A stretch of DNA of 64,000 nucleotides from Brachycybe producta (Eukaryota; Arthropoda; Diplopoda; Playtdesmida; Andrognathidae), in NCBI GenBank assembly GCA_036925085.1, contig JAUPFP010000082.1, positions 372,501-436,500 on the forward strand. Direction: 5' to 3'. Made by a program: the position numbers and the translations under genes. The notes below the pieces were generated by a model, which saw only the letters and a program-made list of their open reading frames with translations, had not been told where the DNA came from and ran no database searches. This document shows, piece after piece, positions 23,055-32,105 of this stretch; position 1 is the first letter of the stretch, and the number at the start of each line of letters is the position of its first letter.

Positions 23055-23144
23055 CGAATGGTTTAGCAAGGTCTTCGGACTGCAGAACGGTCGTGAAATT
23101 CGCTTTCATCGACTCCTGTGGAAAGTTGCCCGAACTTAACCATT

Positions 23145-23202
<58 letters not shown>
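20469..23202 (+). rRNA. 18S (small subunit) ribosomal RNA, complete
   Basis: This is the RNA of the 40S ribosomal subunit. The 5' end reads CTGGTTGATCCTGCCAG and the 3' end GTAGGTGAACCTGCGGAAGG followed by ATCATTA. Core landmarks are in order: GCCAGCAGCCGCGGTAA (near 21089), AGAGGTGAAATTC (near 22161), AAACTTAAAGGAATTGACGG (near 22399), GTACACACCGCCCGTC (near 23027) and the 3' AAGTCGTAACAAGG. At about 2,734 nt it is some 900 nt longer than the usual 1.8 kb, mostly because of V4. The core looks intact and functional. Sequence type is bilaterian animal. The start was set at the usual TAC before CTGGTTG and may be off by a few bases. Confidence 0.97.
21185..22125 (+). other. Expanded V4 region of 18S
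   Basis: Between the end of the conserved central domain (GTCGGTCCGCCGC) and the return of conserved sequence (GGGACAGACGGGGGCAAACG) lie about 940 nt, where most animal 18S genes have roughly 200-300 nt. The region is rich in GT/CT runs such as GTGCGTGTGTGACTCC. It holds most of the differences between the two 18S copies in the window. Such V4 growth is known in some arthropods, for example Strepsiptera and isopods, but is unusual. It could be an expansion segment kept in the mature RNA or a removable insert; the sequence alone does not tell. Confidence 0.8.
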
Positions 23203-23527
23203 TTTATAAGGACTTAGTCTTAAATATTGAAGGATCGTTTAAGATTATCTAAGTTGCTTATCAGGTCTGACGGTGCCCTGAAAAATTGGCCGAGTCGGTT
23301 CCATGAATAGGTGGATGAAGCGTAACCATCCACTGACTTCAAAAACCATCACCACAAGGTTTTTTGTTCGCTACTACTACTACAAAAGTGTGGTAGATCA
23401 ACGAACTTTTTTTCCTTGAACGCTGGTGGACGCAAGTGCGGCGCGAGTGGTGATAGACGTTGACCGTCGCACCCGTCAACCACCGTTCTAAAAACTCCGC
23501 AATATCATTGCGAGAAACTGTTCACGA

Positions 23528-24056
23528 GGGACAAACGGGGCAAATCTAATACTCGGCGAGAGGTGAAACTCTGAGACCCTTGTGATGACATGCCATGAAT
23601 GTCTTTTTGTTGAACAAAAGTGAATGTCGCCCAGCATTCACGTGAAGATCAGATCCGCCCTAAATCAAAACCATAAACGATACCAGCAAGACCTGCAATC
23701 TGCCGTGGTTCCTCCAATGACCACCGGTGGGAAAAACTATTCTTACGGGAGTAGTCTGGTCGCCAACAAAAGTACTGTCGCAAAACTGAAACTAAGGAAT
23801 TGACGGAAAGGCACCACCACCAAGAGTGGAAAAGGTAGCCTTCTCACAGGGATAACGAACGAGACTCCAGCCTGCTATTCAGGCCGACGACCGTCATCGT
23901 CACTTCGGAGAAGAAGCAGCCCTGCTACGCACCTTGGCATTGAGGCCCATGTCTCCTTGCTCGCGTTTGGGTTGCTGTCTCTCGTTGATGATCGATGAAC
24001 TCAGGGTCGCTCGGCAATAACAAATCCGCTAATAAAACTTGACATCTAAGGAAGGC
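23528..24056 (+). pseudogene. 18S-derived module 1 in ITS1
   Basis: This is a diverged, shortened copy of 18S about 22129-22740: AGAGGTGAAA, a CATAAACGAT stretch, GCCGTGGTTCCTCCAATGAC, AGGAATTGACGGAAAGGCAC, GATAACGAACGAGACTCCAG, TTGGCATTGAGGCCCATGTC and GGTCGCTCGGCAATA appear in 18S order. A gap replaces about 22440-22575. It ends with ACATCTAAGGAAGGC (24042-24056), a piece from much further 5' in 18S (20933-20947), so the order is rearranged. Missing core elements mean that it cannot act as 18S. Confidence 0.92.
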
Positions 24057-24305
24057 GGAAAAAGGTCGTGTGCCAGAAAGATTCACACCAGTACGGCAGG
24101 GTGTGGAACTTTGGCATACTTTGAAGCACATATGTGTCCGTGAATAAGGTTACCAACGGTAACCTAACAAATCCAGGGATAACTTAACATATGGGTCTTG
24201 TTCCCTACTTCGCCTTAAAAAGTGAGGTAGATGGAACTTGTTCCCTGAACAATAGTAGACGGACTTGATACCACCGTCTACATCGTTCTAAAACCGCTCG
24301 CAAAA

Positions 24306-24653
24306 AAGACAAACGGGGCAAATCTAATACTCGGCGAGAGGTGAAACTCTGAGACCCTTGTAATGACATGCCATGAATGTCTTTTCTTCGAAACAAAAGT
24401 GAATGTCGCCCAGCATTCACGTAAAGATCAGATCCGCCCTAGATCGAAACCATAAACGATACTCCAGCCTGCTGATGAGACCGACGACCCTCATCATCAC
24501 TTCGGAGAAGAAGCAGCCCTGCTACGCACCTTGGCATTGAGGCCCTTGTCTCCTTGCTCGCGTTTGGGTTGTTGTCTCTCGTTGATGATCGATGAACTCA
24601 GGGTCGCTCGGCAATAACTAATCCGCTAATAAAACTGAACATCTAAGGAAGGC
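24306..24653 (+). pseudogene. 18S-derived module 2 in ITS1
   Basis: A second copy of the 18S module has a larger internal deletion. It jumps from the CATAAACGATACC stretch directly to CCAGCCTGCT and lacks the GCCGTGGTTCCTCC-to-AACGAACGAG part. It again ends with the displaced ACATCTAAGGAAGGC (24639-24653) and the same unique tail (GCCAGAAAGATCCACACCAGTACGG-type) as module 1. The shared tail shows that modules 1 and 2 arose by tandem duplication after the rearrangement. Confidence 0.9.
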
Positions 24654-24921
24654 GGAAAAAGGTCGTGTGCCAGAAAGATCCACACCAGTACGGCAGGGTG
24701 TGGAACTTTGGCATACCTTGAAGCGCAGAGGTGTCAACAAATAAGGTTACCAACGGTAACCTAACACATAGAGGTGGGACTATGTGTATGGGTCTTGTCC
24801 TCTACTTCGCCTTAAAAAGTGCGGTAGTTGGAGCTTGTTCCCTGAACGGTGATAGACGGACTTGGAGCACCCGTCTACGCCGTTCTAAAACCGCAATACT
24901 GCGGGAGCTGTTCGTAAGGTA

Positions 24922-25200
24922 GACAAACGGGGCAAATCTAATACTCGGCGAGAGGTGAAACTCTAAGACCCTTGTAATGACATGCCATGAATGTCTTTTC
25001 TTCGAACAGCTGGGTCCCGTTTCCCTGAACGGTGATAGACGGACTTGAAGCACCCGTCTACGCCGTTCTAAAACCGCAATACTGCGGGAGCTGTTCGTAA
25101 GGCAGACAAACGGGGCAAATCTAATACTCGGCGAGAGGTGAAACTCTAAGACCCTTGTAATGACATGCTATGAATGTCTTTTCTTCGAACAGAATGGTAG
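24922..25200 (+). pseudogene. Two short 18S-derived modules near the end of ITS1
   Basis: Truncated modules 3 (24922-25008) and 4 (25105-25193) keep only the 5' part of the 18S-derived sequence, from GACAAACGGGGCAAATC to GAATGTCTTTTCTTCGAACA. They repeat with a 183-bp period together with a linker holding CCGTCTACGCCGTTCTAAAA. Module 4 ends about 45 bp before 5.8S. Confidence 0.85.
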
Positions 25201-25240
25201 ACGGACTTTGGACATCCGTCTCCACGTCGTTGTAAAATAC

Positions 25241-25398
25241 CACTCTGGACGGTGGATCACTCGGCTCGTGGGTCGATGAAGAACGCAGCCACTTGCGTGA
25301 ATTAATGTGAATTGCAGAACACATTGATCATTGACCATTCGAACGCACATTGCGGACTCGAGGCGTAAAAGCCTCTTGTCCACGTCCGAACGAGAGGA
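25241..25398 (+). rRNA. 5.8S ribosomal RNA
   Basis: This is the short RNA that pairs with the 28S 5' end. GGTGGATCACTCGGCTCGTG and TCGATGAAGAACGCAGC near the 5' end, TGAATTGCAGAACACATT in the middle and GAACGCACATTGCGG towards the 3' end are diagnostic. A GC stem follows (GAGGCG...GCCTC). Length is about 158 nt, as usual. Both ends are set by comparison with the family and are good to a few bases. Confidence 0.95.
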
Positions 25399-25850
25399 TG
25401 GGTAAAAAACGTCTAACCTAACGTAAAAAACCAGAAGCTCCTTTTGTGGGGTGTCCGTGCTGTTGTGTGTTGGTATGTGTTTAGTTGTGCGTGTAAGTAA
25501 GTTGGTTTCGAAAACATAGTACAAGCTTGACCCAAAAGCACAATCGACGACTGCACTGCCGCATACAAACAGTCATTTGCACCACTCATTGGAGACGAAA
25601 GTGATCTACGTTGGTTATCGGGCCTTTCCGTTTATCGTCCTGCGCCTTGGATAAACGGTGGCTTTAGAAAAGACGCTTCCTCTAACCATGGGTGAAACAT
25701 GCCAGTTATTGGACCCTTGTCTGCATCCTTTTTCGAAAGTTTTGTAGTCTTGGCGGTTTCAATATAATTGTTACCTTGTTCGATGCTGGTCGTGCTTCGT
25801 GCGCGATTGTTTTTTACCTGATGGTGGGGAAAAAAAGAATATCTTTTCCC
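25399..25850 (+). other. ITS2
   Basis: The spacer of about 452 nt between 5.8S and 28S has an ordinary length. Unlike ITS1, it contains no rRNA-derived fragment that I can find. Stretches rich in G and T near 25441-25500 and in A and T near 25735-25855 stand out. Confidence 0.88.
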
Positions 25851-27067
25851 TCGTTTCGGACGTGAATACCCGCTGAACTTAAGCATATCATTAAGCGGAG
25901 GACAAGAAACCAACTCGGATACCCTTAGTAACTGCGAGTGAACAGGGCAATTCAGTCCAGCACCGAAGCCTCTTTTCCCCTCGTAAGCGGGACTGAGTGC
26001 AATGTGGTGTACGGAAGTGCGAGTCCTATCGAACTCTACGATCTCCGAGGTAGGAGTCTTCCCCGAGAGGAAGCTATTACCGAAGATGGTGCAAGTCCCA
26101 TGTTGGACCTCTGCCGTAGTCGTGGTTTCGTTTACGGAATTCTCGCTTACGAGACCTTCCAAGAGTCGGGTTGTTTGAGAGTGCAACCTGAAGAAGGGTG
26201 GTAAATTCCATCCAAGACTGAATACCGATCACGAGACCGATAGCAAACTAGTACCGTGAGGGAAAGTTGCAAAGAACTTTGAAGAGAGAGTTCAAGAGAG
26301 CGTGAAACCGTCCAGAGGTAAACGGGTGGGACCCCGAAAGTCGAACGGGAGCGGCGGGTGAGATTCACTTTTGCGTCGATCATCATCACTTTTCATTTCT
26401 GCTAATACGTCCTGTTACAGAAAGAAAGTGTCTTGTTGCATCGTCGTAGGTTTTTCTACATCCCCCCTTCTTCCTAGTAGGACGCCGCGAGCCAGTTGCG
26501 GGTCGATCTCATGGAACAACTCGTGTGTTTGCGACGATGGTCTTTCTCTCTCAATCTTTTGCGAGAGAAGTCATCGCTGCCCCTTGACTCCAGATCTTCC
26601 CACTTGCAAACTGCTGCTCTCTCTCACCATGGATCGATAACAAAGAGTGCTCACGTTATGTCGTCCAGCATAAACTTTATGCGAGACCGACTCCTGTTGT
26701 AGACGTGAGCGACTTGTTTTCGGCGGCGAGTAGGTCGGTACCCCACCCGACCCGTCTTGAAACACGGACCAAGGAGTCCAACAAGTAAGCGAGTCATCGG
26801 TTTTCCAGATTAAAACCGAAGGCGAAACGAAAGTGACACTCTCTGTTATTATAAGAATATAATAACCCTGATGGCGAGATCCTCTACGGGAGGCGCATCG
26901 CCGGCCCGTCCGCAATTCTAAGGACGGAGCTCGAGCTTACTTGTTGGCACCCGAAAGATGGTGAACTATGCTTGGGCGGGATGAAGCCAGAGGAAACTCT
27001 GGTGGAGGTCCGCAGGGGTTCTGACGTGCAAATCGATCGTCAGACCTGAGTATAGGGGCGAAAGACT

Positions 27068-27120
<53 letters not shown>

Positions 27121-29721
27121 TACTCGGAGAAAAATGCAGTCTCATTCCGGTAAAGCGAATGATTAGAGGAATACGGTGTCGCAAGTGGCGTCGACCTATT
27201 CTCAAACTATGAACGGGTGAGAAACAAGAACCCATGCCTAAAATGAAGTCTTGTATTCGGATGAAGTGGAGTATCTAGTGGGCCACTTTTTGGTAAGCAG
27301 AAATGGCGATGTGGGATGAACCAAAAGTACGGGTTACGGCGCCCGATGATGGTTTTCGACGCTCATTAGAGCCCATGAAAAGTGTCGGTAGCTAAAGACA
27401 GCAGGGCAGTGGCCATGGAAGTCGGAATCTGCTAAGGAGTGTGTAAAAACTCACCTGCCGAAGCTACCGGCCTTGAAAATGGATGGCGCTCGAGCGTGGA
27501 GCCTACACCCGACCGTTGCGGCAGAACTTTTGAGAGGTGTCATATGCCGCAACGTGTAGGAGGGTCGCGGCGGTGTGCGCTGAAGGGTTTTTGACGTGAG
27601 TCAGCCTGGAGCCGCCGTCGGTGCAGATCTTGGTGGAAGTAGCAAATACTCAAGTGAGAACCTTGAGGACCGAAGTGGAGAAGGGTTCCATGTGAACAGT
27701 GCTTGATCATGGGTTAGTCGGTCCTGAGGAGTCGATTGCCGTTCTCTTAATTGATGCATCTTGGCTCCCCAATCTCTCCTACCGTGCGTGGGGGTTAGAT
27801 GCCTACGAGTGTCTCTCCCTCCTCCACACGATATAACTTGGGATTGTAAGAAGCCTCTGCACAAAATTGACGGAATTGCTCCGAAAGGGAATCTGGTTAA
27901 TATTCCAGAACTCGGTTGCGGAGATCGCCCGTGATTCCTCTGTTTCTCCCGTACTTCCTAGTAGGCTAGCCCTATGCTCGAAAGAAGACATTACGTGGGT
28001 GTAAACGCAAAAGAGGACGAGGGCCGAGGCGGTAACGCAAACGAACTCGGAGACTGTCGGCGGGAGTGCCTGGAAGAGTTGTCTTTTCTTTGTAAGTCTG
28101 ACTGAATCTCCCCTGAATCGGTTCAACCGGAGACGGGGTCCAAGAGTCAGCGAAAAGCACCGCACTTGTCGCGGTGTCAGGTCCATCTCCCGTCGTCCCG
28201 TGAAAATCCGAGGGAGCTAGTATGATTCTCGCACCGAACCGTACCCTATATCCGCAGCAGGTCTCCAAGGTGAACAGCCTCTGGTCGAAAGATTAATGTA
28301 GGTAAGGGAAGTCGGCAAGTCAGATCCGTAACTTCGGGAAAAGGATTGGCTCTGAGGGCCGTTGCGGCACGAGAAATGCTTACTCTTGAACTTATTTTGC
28401 TGCTGCCCACCCCCTTCTGTCTAGTGCGTCTTTAAAAAAGATTTGCCCTAGACTTGGATGTGTGGAAGCAAGTGGTTAAGAAAAAAAGAGTGCTTAGATG
28501 GTCTCTCGCAACTCACGCCTACTCAGAACTGGCACGGACCAGGAGAATCCGACTGTCTAATTAAAACAGAGCATTGCGATGACCGCCTGACACAAGTGTT
28601 AAGGCCTCGACGCAATGTGATTTCTGCCCAGTGCTTTGAATGTCAAGGTGAAGAAATTCAACGAAGCGCAGGTAAACGGCGGAAGTAACTATGACTTTTT
28701 TGCGGTCGAACAGCGCCTGCCGATCCCGGCCGGTTAGGACCCGGCATGGGGATGGGCAACCCCGGGCCCACATTTGACCAGCCGTGGTCATAAGTGGTCC
28801 GACGACGGTCAGAAGTGACCACGGGTGCCATTGGTTGGGTAACGGTAAAAAGAGTTACGCCTCAGGGGAGTAAACCCCTCGCAAAATTATGACTTTCTTA
28901 AGGTAGCCAAATGCCTCGTCATTTAATTGGTGACGTGCACGAATGAATTAACGAGATTCTCACTGTCCCTACCTACTTTCTTGCGAAACCGCAGCCAAGG
29001 GAACGGACTTGGCGAAATCAGCGGGGAAAGAAGACCCTGTTGTGTTTGACTCTAATCTGATTTTGTAAAGGCACGTGTAAGATGTAGAATAAGTGGGAGA
29101 CGGCAGCGTCAACTCCGATCCCGCTCTTTTGCTCGCATCGGAGGCTGCCGTCACCGGTGAAATACCACTACTTACATTGTCCCTTCACTCACTCGGTGAT
29201 GGGAAGCAAGTCTTATGCCGAACAGATATCCACGTGTTGTTTACCTGTAACCTTTTTTTCCGAAAATTGGTTGGTTTTCAGACGTGCACGATCTAGGCGT
29301 AACTTGTCCGTGAATAAAGCGATGCAAATTTCGCAAAGATTCTCCTCCTGGGCAAAAAATGCTCGATGGCTGATGAATGAGTCCAAGCCGTGAAAGAGAA
29401 TCGCAACTCCTACCGAGGACAGAATCTGGTGGGGAGTTTGACTGGGGCGGTACATCTACCAAAGAGTAACGTAGGTGTCCTAAGGCCAGCTCAGCGAGGA
29501 CAGAAACCTCGGCGTAGAGCAAAAGGGCAAATGCTTGGCTTGATCAGCCATTCTCAGTACGAATGAAGACCGCGAAAGCGGGGCCTATCGATCCTTTTGA
29601 AAGTTACGATGGTGCCTTATAATAAGTACTCCAAAGTCTTTGAGAGTTTCAAGCAAGAGGTGTCAGAAAAATTACCACAGGGATAACTGGCTTGTGGCGG
29701 CCAAGCGTTCATAGCGACGTC

Positions 29722-29758
<37 letters not shown>

Positions 29759-29801
29759 ATCCCGCAGAAGAGATAAAGCGTTGGATTGTTCACCCACCAA
29801 C

Positions 29802-29852
<51 letters not shown>

Positions 29853-30394
29853 CCTGATGACAAAACTGACGATGATGATAATCGTACACGGTCGCCGCGA
29901 CGGTAGTCCCGCTCAGTACGAGAGGAACGGCGTGGACCGGACCAATGGTGCTCGTGCTTGGTCGATCGGCCAGTGGCGCGAGGCTAAGTCCGTCGAGATA
30001 ACGACTGAAAGCCTCTAAGTCGGAATCCGTGCCGGTCATTGCGGCGATAAGAGTTTCTATGTTGGCCTCGCGTCCTTGGAACCCAAAGAGTTGGAAAGGT
30101 AGGACTAATATAATTAGTCCAATATACCCCACGAACTCGAAGTAAGTTCCTAGGAGACCTGCTACTTTCTCGTAAATCCGTCTTCCACACCGTGAGTCAT
30201 TTCTTGGTGGAAGGTTCGGTTACCTGGATGTGCGTCTCTCCGGCTCTTATTTAAGAGCAAGAGCGTCCGTTCTCAAGGAAGAGGCATTAAATCGTCTGTA
30301 GACGACTCGAGTACCGGTCGGGGTGTCGTACTTAGTAGAGCTCGCTTCTTCAAGCTGCGATCTATTGAGACTAATCCCTGTCTTTTCATTAAGA
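25851..30394 (+). rRNA. 28S (large subunit) ribosomal RNA, complete but interrupted
   Basis: The gene opens with GAATACCCGCTGAACTTAAG and runs through CTAGTACCGTGAGGGAAAGT, CTTGAAACACGGACCAAGGA, GTAGCTGGTTCCCTCCGAAG, GCATTGCGATG, CTTAAGGTAGCCAAATGCCT, AGTAACGTAGGTGTCC, CCACAGGGATAACTGGCTTG (peptidyl-transferase region), the sarcin-ricin loop AGTACGAGAGGAAC and TACTTAGTAGAG near the 3' end. Length is about 4.54 kb. The gene carries a 198-nt insertion at helix 69. R1 and R2 retrotransposon target sites are unoccupied. The 3' end was placed by comparison and may be off by 15 nt. This copy is functional only if the insertion is removed or tolerated. Confidence 0.95.
28690..28887 (+). other. 198-nt structured insertion in helix 69 of 28S
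   Basis: The universal run GTAACTATGACTCTCTTAAGG is split. The left side ends AAGTAACTATGACTTTTTT (to 28701). The right side starts TATGACTTTCTTAAGG at 28888. TATGACTTT is thus repeated on both sides (28690-28698 and 28888-28896), with 198 nt between equivalent bases. The insert is GC-rich and has several perfect stems: GGGG/CCCC, GACCA/TGGTC, GTAAC/GTTAC and AGGGG/CCCCT. Removing one repeat and the insert restores the core exactly. Candidates are a small intron-like element, a short non-autonomous transposon with a 9-bp target duplication, or a processed-out spacer. I see no group I core signature and no coding potential. Confidence 0.85.
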
Positions 30395-30498
30395 GACCGA
30401 TACGGATTTGCTCCCTGCCCGAGTGCTAGGAGCAACATCCACCTTTGAAATCGTGTTTAAACTGTTCATACTTGGAAAATCTCTCGATCAAGTGGATC
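30395..30498 (+). other. Immediate 3' flank of 28S
   Basis: This stretch of about 100 bp lies between the 28S 3' end and the first terminator-like palindrome. It is presumably the 3' external transcribed spacer. Its second half resembles 1920-2000 bp further on (31930-31963), which introduces another palindrome cluster. Confidence 0.55.
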
Positions 30499-30652
30499 AC
30501 TTGGAAGAGAAAGTTCCTGAAAGGCTTATTTTCAATAGGCCTACTCTCTTGGACTTTGAAGAAAAAGTTCCGAGAAGGCTTATTTTTCAATAGGCCTCTT
30601 GGACTTTGAAGAAAAAGTTCCGAGAAGGCTTATTTTTCAATAGGCCTACTAA
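30499..30652 (+). terminator. Terminator-like palindromes downstream of 28S (three copies)
   Basis: Three tandem copies of about 51 bp each end in AGGCTTATT, a short T/C-rich loop and AATAGGCCT. The inverted repeats are 30522-30542, 30576-30597 and 30626-30647. They begin about 130 bp after 28S, where Pol I terminators lie in other animals. Repetition and symmetry suit a terminator-protein site. The inference rests on position, as the motif is not one of the known vertebrate or yeast terminators. Confidence 0.45.
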
Positions 30653-30750
30653 TAGGTCGTCCTCGGTAAGACGTTAAAGTGCATCGGCGGTGGAGTGCGC
30701 AGATACACTCGGGTGAGAGAAAGAGAGTAAAATCTTTTTCTAAGTCCCAA
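30653..30750. repeat. Partial copy of the block II spacer module
   Basis: The sequence from GTCCTCGGTAAGACGTTAAA to CGGGTGAGA is the second half of the block II spacer module, without its TATACTATAGGGGG start. It shows that the region downstream of 28S and block II share ancestry. It leads straight into the 71-bp array. Confidence 0.75.
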
Positions 30751-31744
30751 AGTGCGGTTTTTTACCGTAGAAGGAGGGCCTTCGATATGCGGCATGAAAC
30801 TCTAGTCTCCGGCAAAGACAGAGTGCGGTTTTTTACCGTAGAAGGAGGGCCTTCGATATGCGGCATGAAACTCTAGTCTCCGGCAAAGACAGAGTGCGGT
30901 TTTTTACCGTAGAAGGAGGGCCTTCGATATGCGGCATGAAACTCTAGTCTCCGGCAAAGACAGAGTGCGGTAGTCTACCGTGGAAGGAAGGCCTTCGATA
31001 TGCGGCATGAAACTCTAGTCTCCGGCAAAGACAGAGTGCGGTAGTCCACCGTGGAAGGAAGGCCCACGATATGCGGCATGGGACTCTAGTCACCGGTAAA
31101 ACCAGAGTGCGGTAGTCCACCGTGGAAGGAAGGCCCACGATATGCGGCATGGGACTCTAGTCACCGGTAAAACCAGAGTGCGGTAGTCCACCGTGGAAGG
31201 AAGGCCCACGATATGCGGCATGGGACTCTAGTCACCGGTAAAACCAGAGTGCGGTAGTCCACCGTGGAAGGAAGGCCCACGATATGCGGCATGGGACTCT
31301 AGTCACCGGTAAAACCAGAGTGCGGCAGTCCACCGTGGAAGGAAGGCCCTCGATATGCGGCATGGGACTCTAGTCACCGGTAAAACCAGAGTGCGGCAGT
31401 CCACCGTGGAAGGAAGGCCTTCGATATGCGGCATGGGACTCTAGTCACCGGTAAAACCAGAGTGCGGCAGTCCACCGTGGAAGGAAGGCCTTCGATATGC
31501 GGCATGGGACTCTAGTCACCGGTAAAACCAGAGTGCGGCAGTCCACCGTGGAAGGAAGGCCCACGATATGCGGCATGGGACTCTAGTCACCGGTAAAACC
31601 AGAGTGCGGTAGTCCACCGTGGAAGGAAGGCCCACGATATGCGGCATGGGACTCTAGTCACCGGTAAAACCAGAGTGCGGTAGTCCACCGTGGAAGGAAG
31701 GCCCACGATATGCGGCATGGGACTCGAGTTTCCGCCAAAACAAC
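30751..31744. repeat. 71-bp tandem array (14 copies) downstream of 28S
   Basis: Fourteen units of exactly 71 bp start at 30751, 30822, 30893 and so on to 31674. Each has AGTGCGG near the start, a small CGGT/ACCG stem, GATATGCGGCATG and the inverted repeat GACTCTAGTC (AACTCTAGTC in early copies). The first three copies have a T-run (GGTTTTTTACCG). The fourth has AGTCTACC. Later ones have AGTCCACC, with CACGATATG and TTCGATATG variants interspersed. The graded change from the 28S side is typical of arrays homogenised from one end. No open frame or rRNA fragment is evident. Confidence 0.95.
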
Positions 31745-31963
31745 CTGCGTGGAATTTTGGCGGGAAATGTTACCGTAAGGGGTGGCGTTTAGTTGTGCGG
31801 GTGCTACCCAGATGGCACTGACGGTACGATTTTGCGCTAAGCCTAACGGTTAACATGGGAGATAGGCCTTTAAGATAAGAAAAAGCAGTTCGATGAATGC
31901 CTATGAAGAGTGCTACTCTTGATCATAGACTTGTAAAATCTCTTGATCAAGTGGATCTCTTTG
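31745..31963. other. IGS B linker before the 139-bp array
   Basis: The first 52 bp (AATTTTGGCGGGAAATGTTA and on) follow the 71-bp array. From 31797 the sequence is the same as the start of the window, so it marks the exact phase of the repeat unit. I see no gene or rRNA fragment here. Confidence 0.7.
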
Positions 31964-32058
31964 AAGAGAAAGTTCCTAAAAGGCTTATTTTTGAATAGGC
32001 CTACTTTCTTGGACTTTGAAGAAAAAGTTCCTGAAAGGCTTATTTTCAATAGGCCTAC
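31964..32058 (+). terminator. Terminator-like palindromes (two copies), IGS B
   Basis: The inverted repeats are at 31981-32002 and 32036-32056, the same as in IGS A at 185-260. They lie about 1.4 kb beyond the trio after 28S and upstream of the promoter-like motifs of block II. Confidence 0.35.
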
Positions 32059-32105
32059 TCGTCCTCGGCAAGACGTTAAACTGCATCGGCGATGGATCAA
32101 AGACG

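Larger units (their letters stand above)
23203..25240 (+). other. ITS1, about 2.04 kb, built largely from 18S-derived modules
   Basis: The spacer between 18S and 5.8S is several times longer than in most animals. The first 320 bp are unique and include a CTACTACTACTAC run. The rest consists of four 18S-derived modules of decreasing length (marker GACAAACGGGGCAAATCTAA near 23530, 24307, 24923 and 25106), joined by linkers with the hairpins GGTTACCAACGGTAACC (near 24147 and 24745) and CACATAG/CTATGTG (near 24766). Part of it is the same 307-bp composite that is amplified in the IGS. Confidence 0.9.

Noticed and set aside
28690-28887. Group I intron, R1/R2 retrotransposon or HDV-like ribozyme at the 28S insertion
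   Set aside because: It is too short and without a visible group I core. The R2 site 15 nt downstream and the R1 site are uninterrupted, and there is no coding sequence. A stretch with GGGCAACC recalls HDV-like ribozymes, but I could not build the double pseudoknot by eye. It is kept only as an unclassified insertion.
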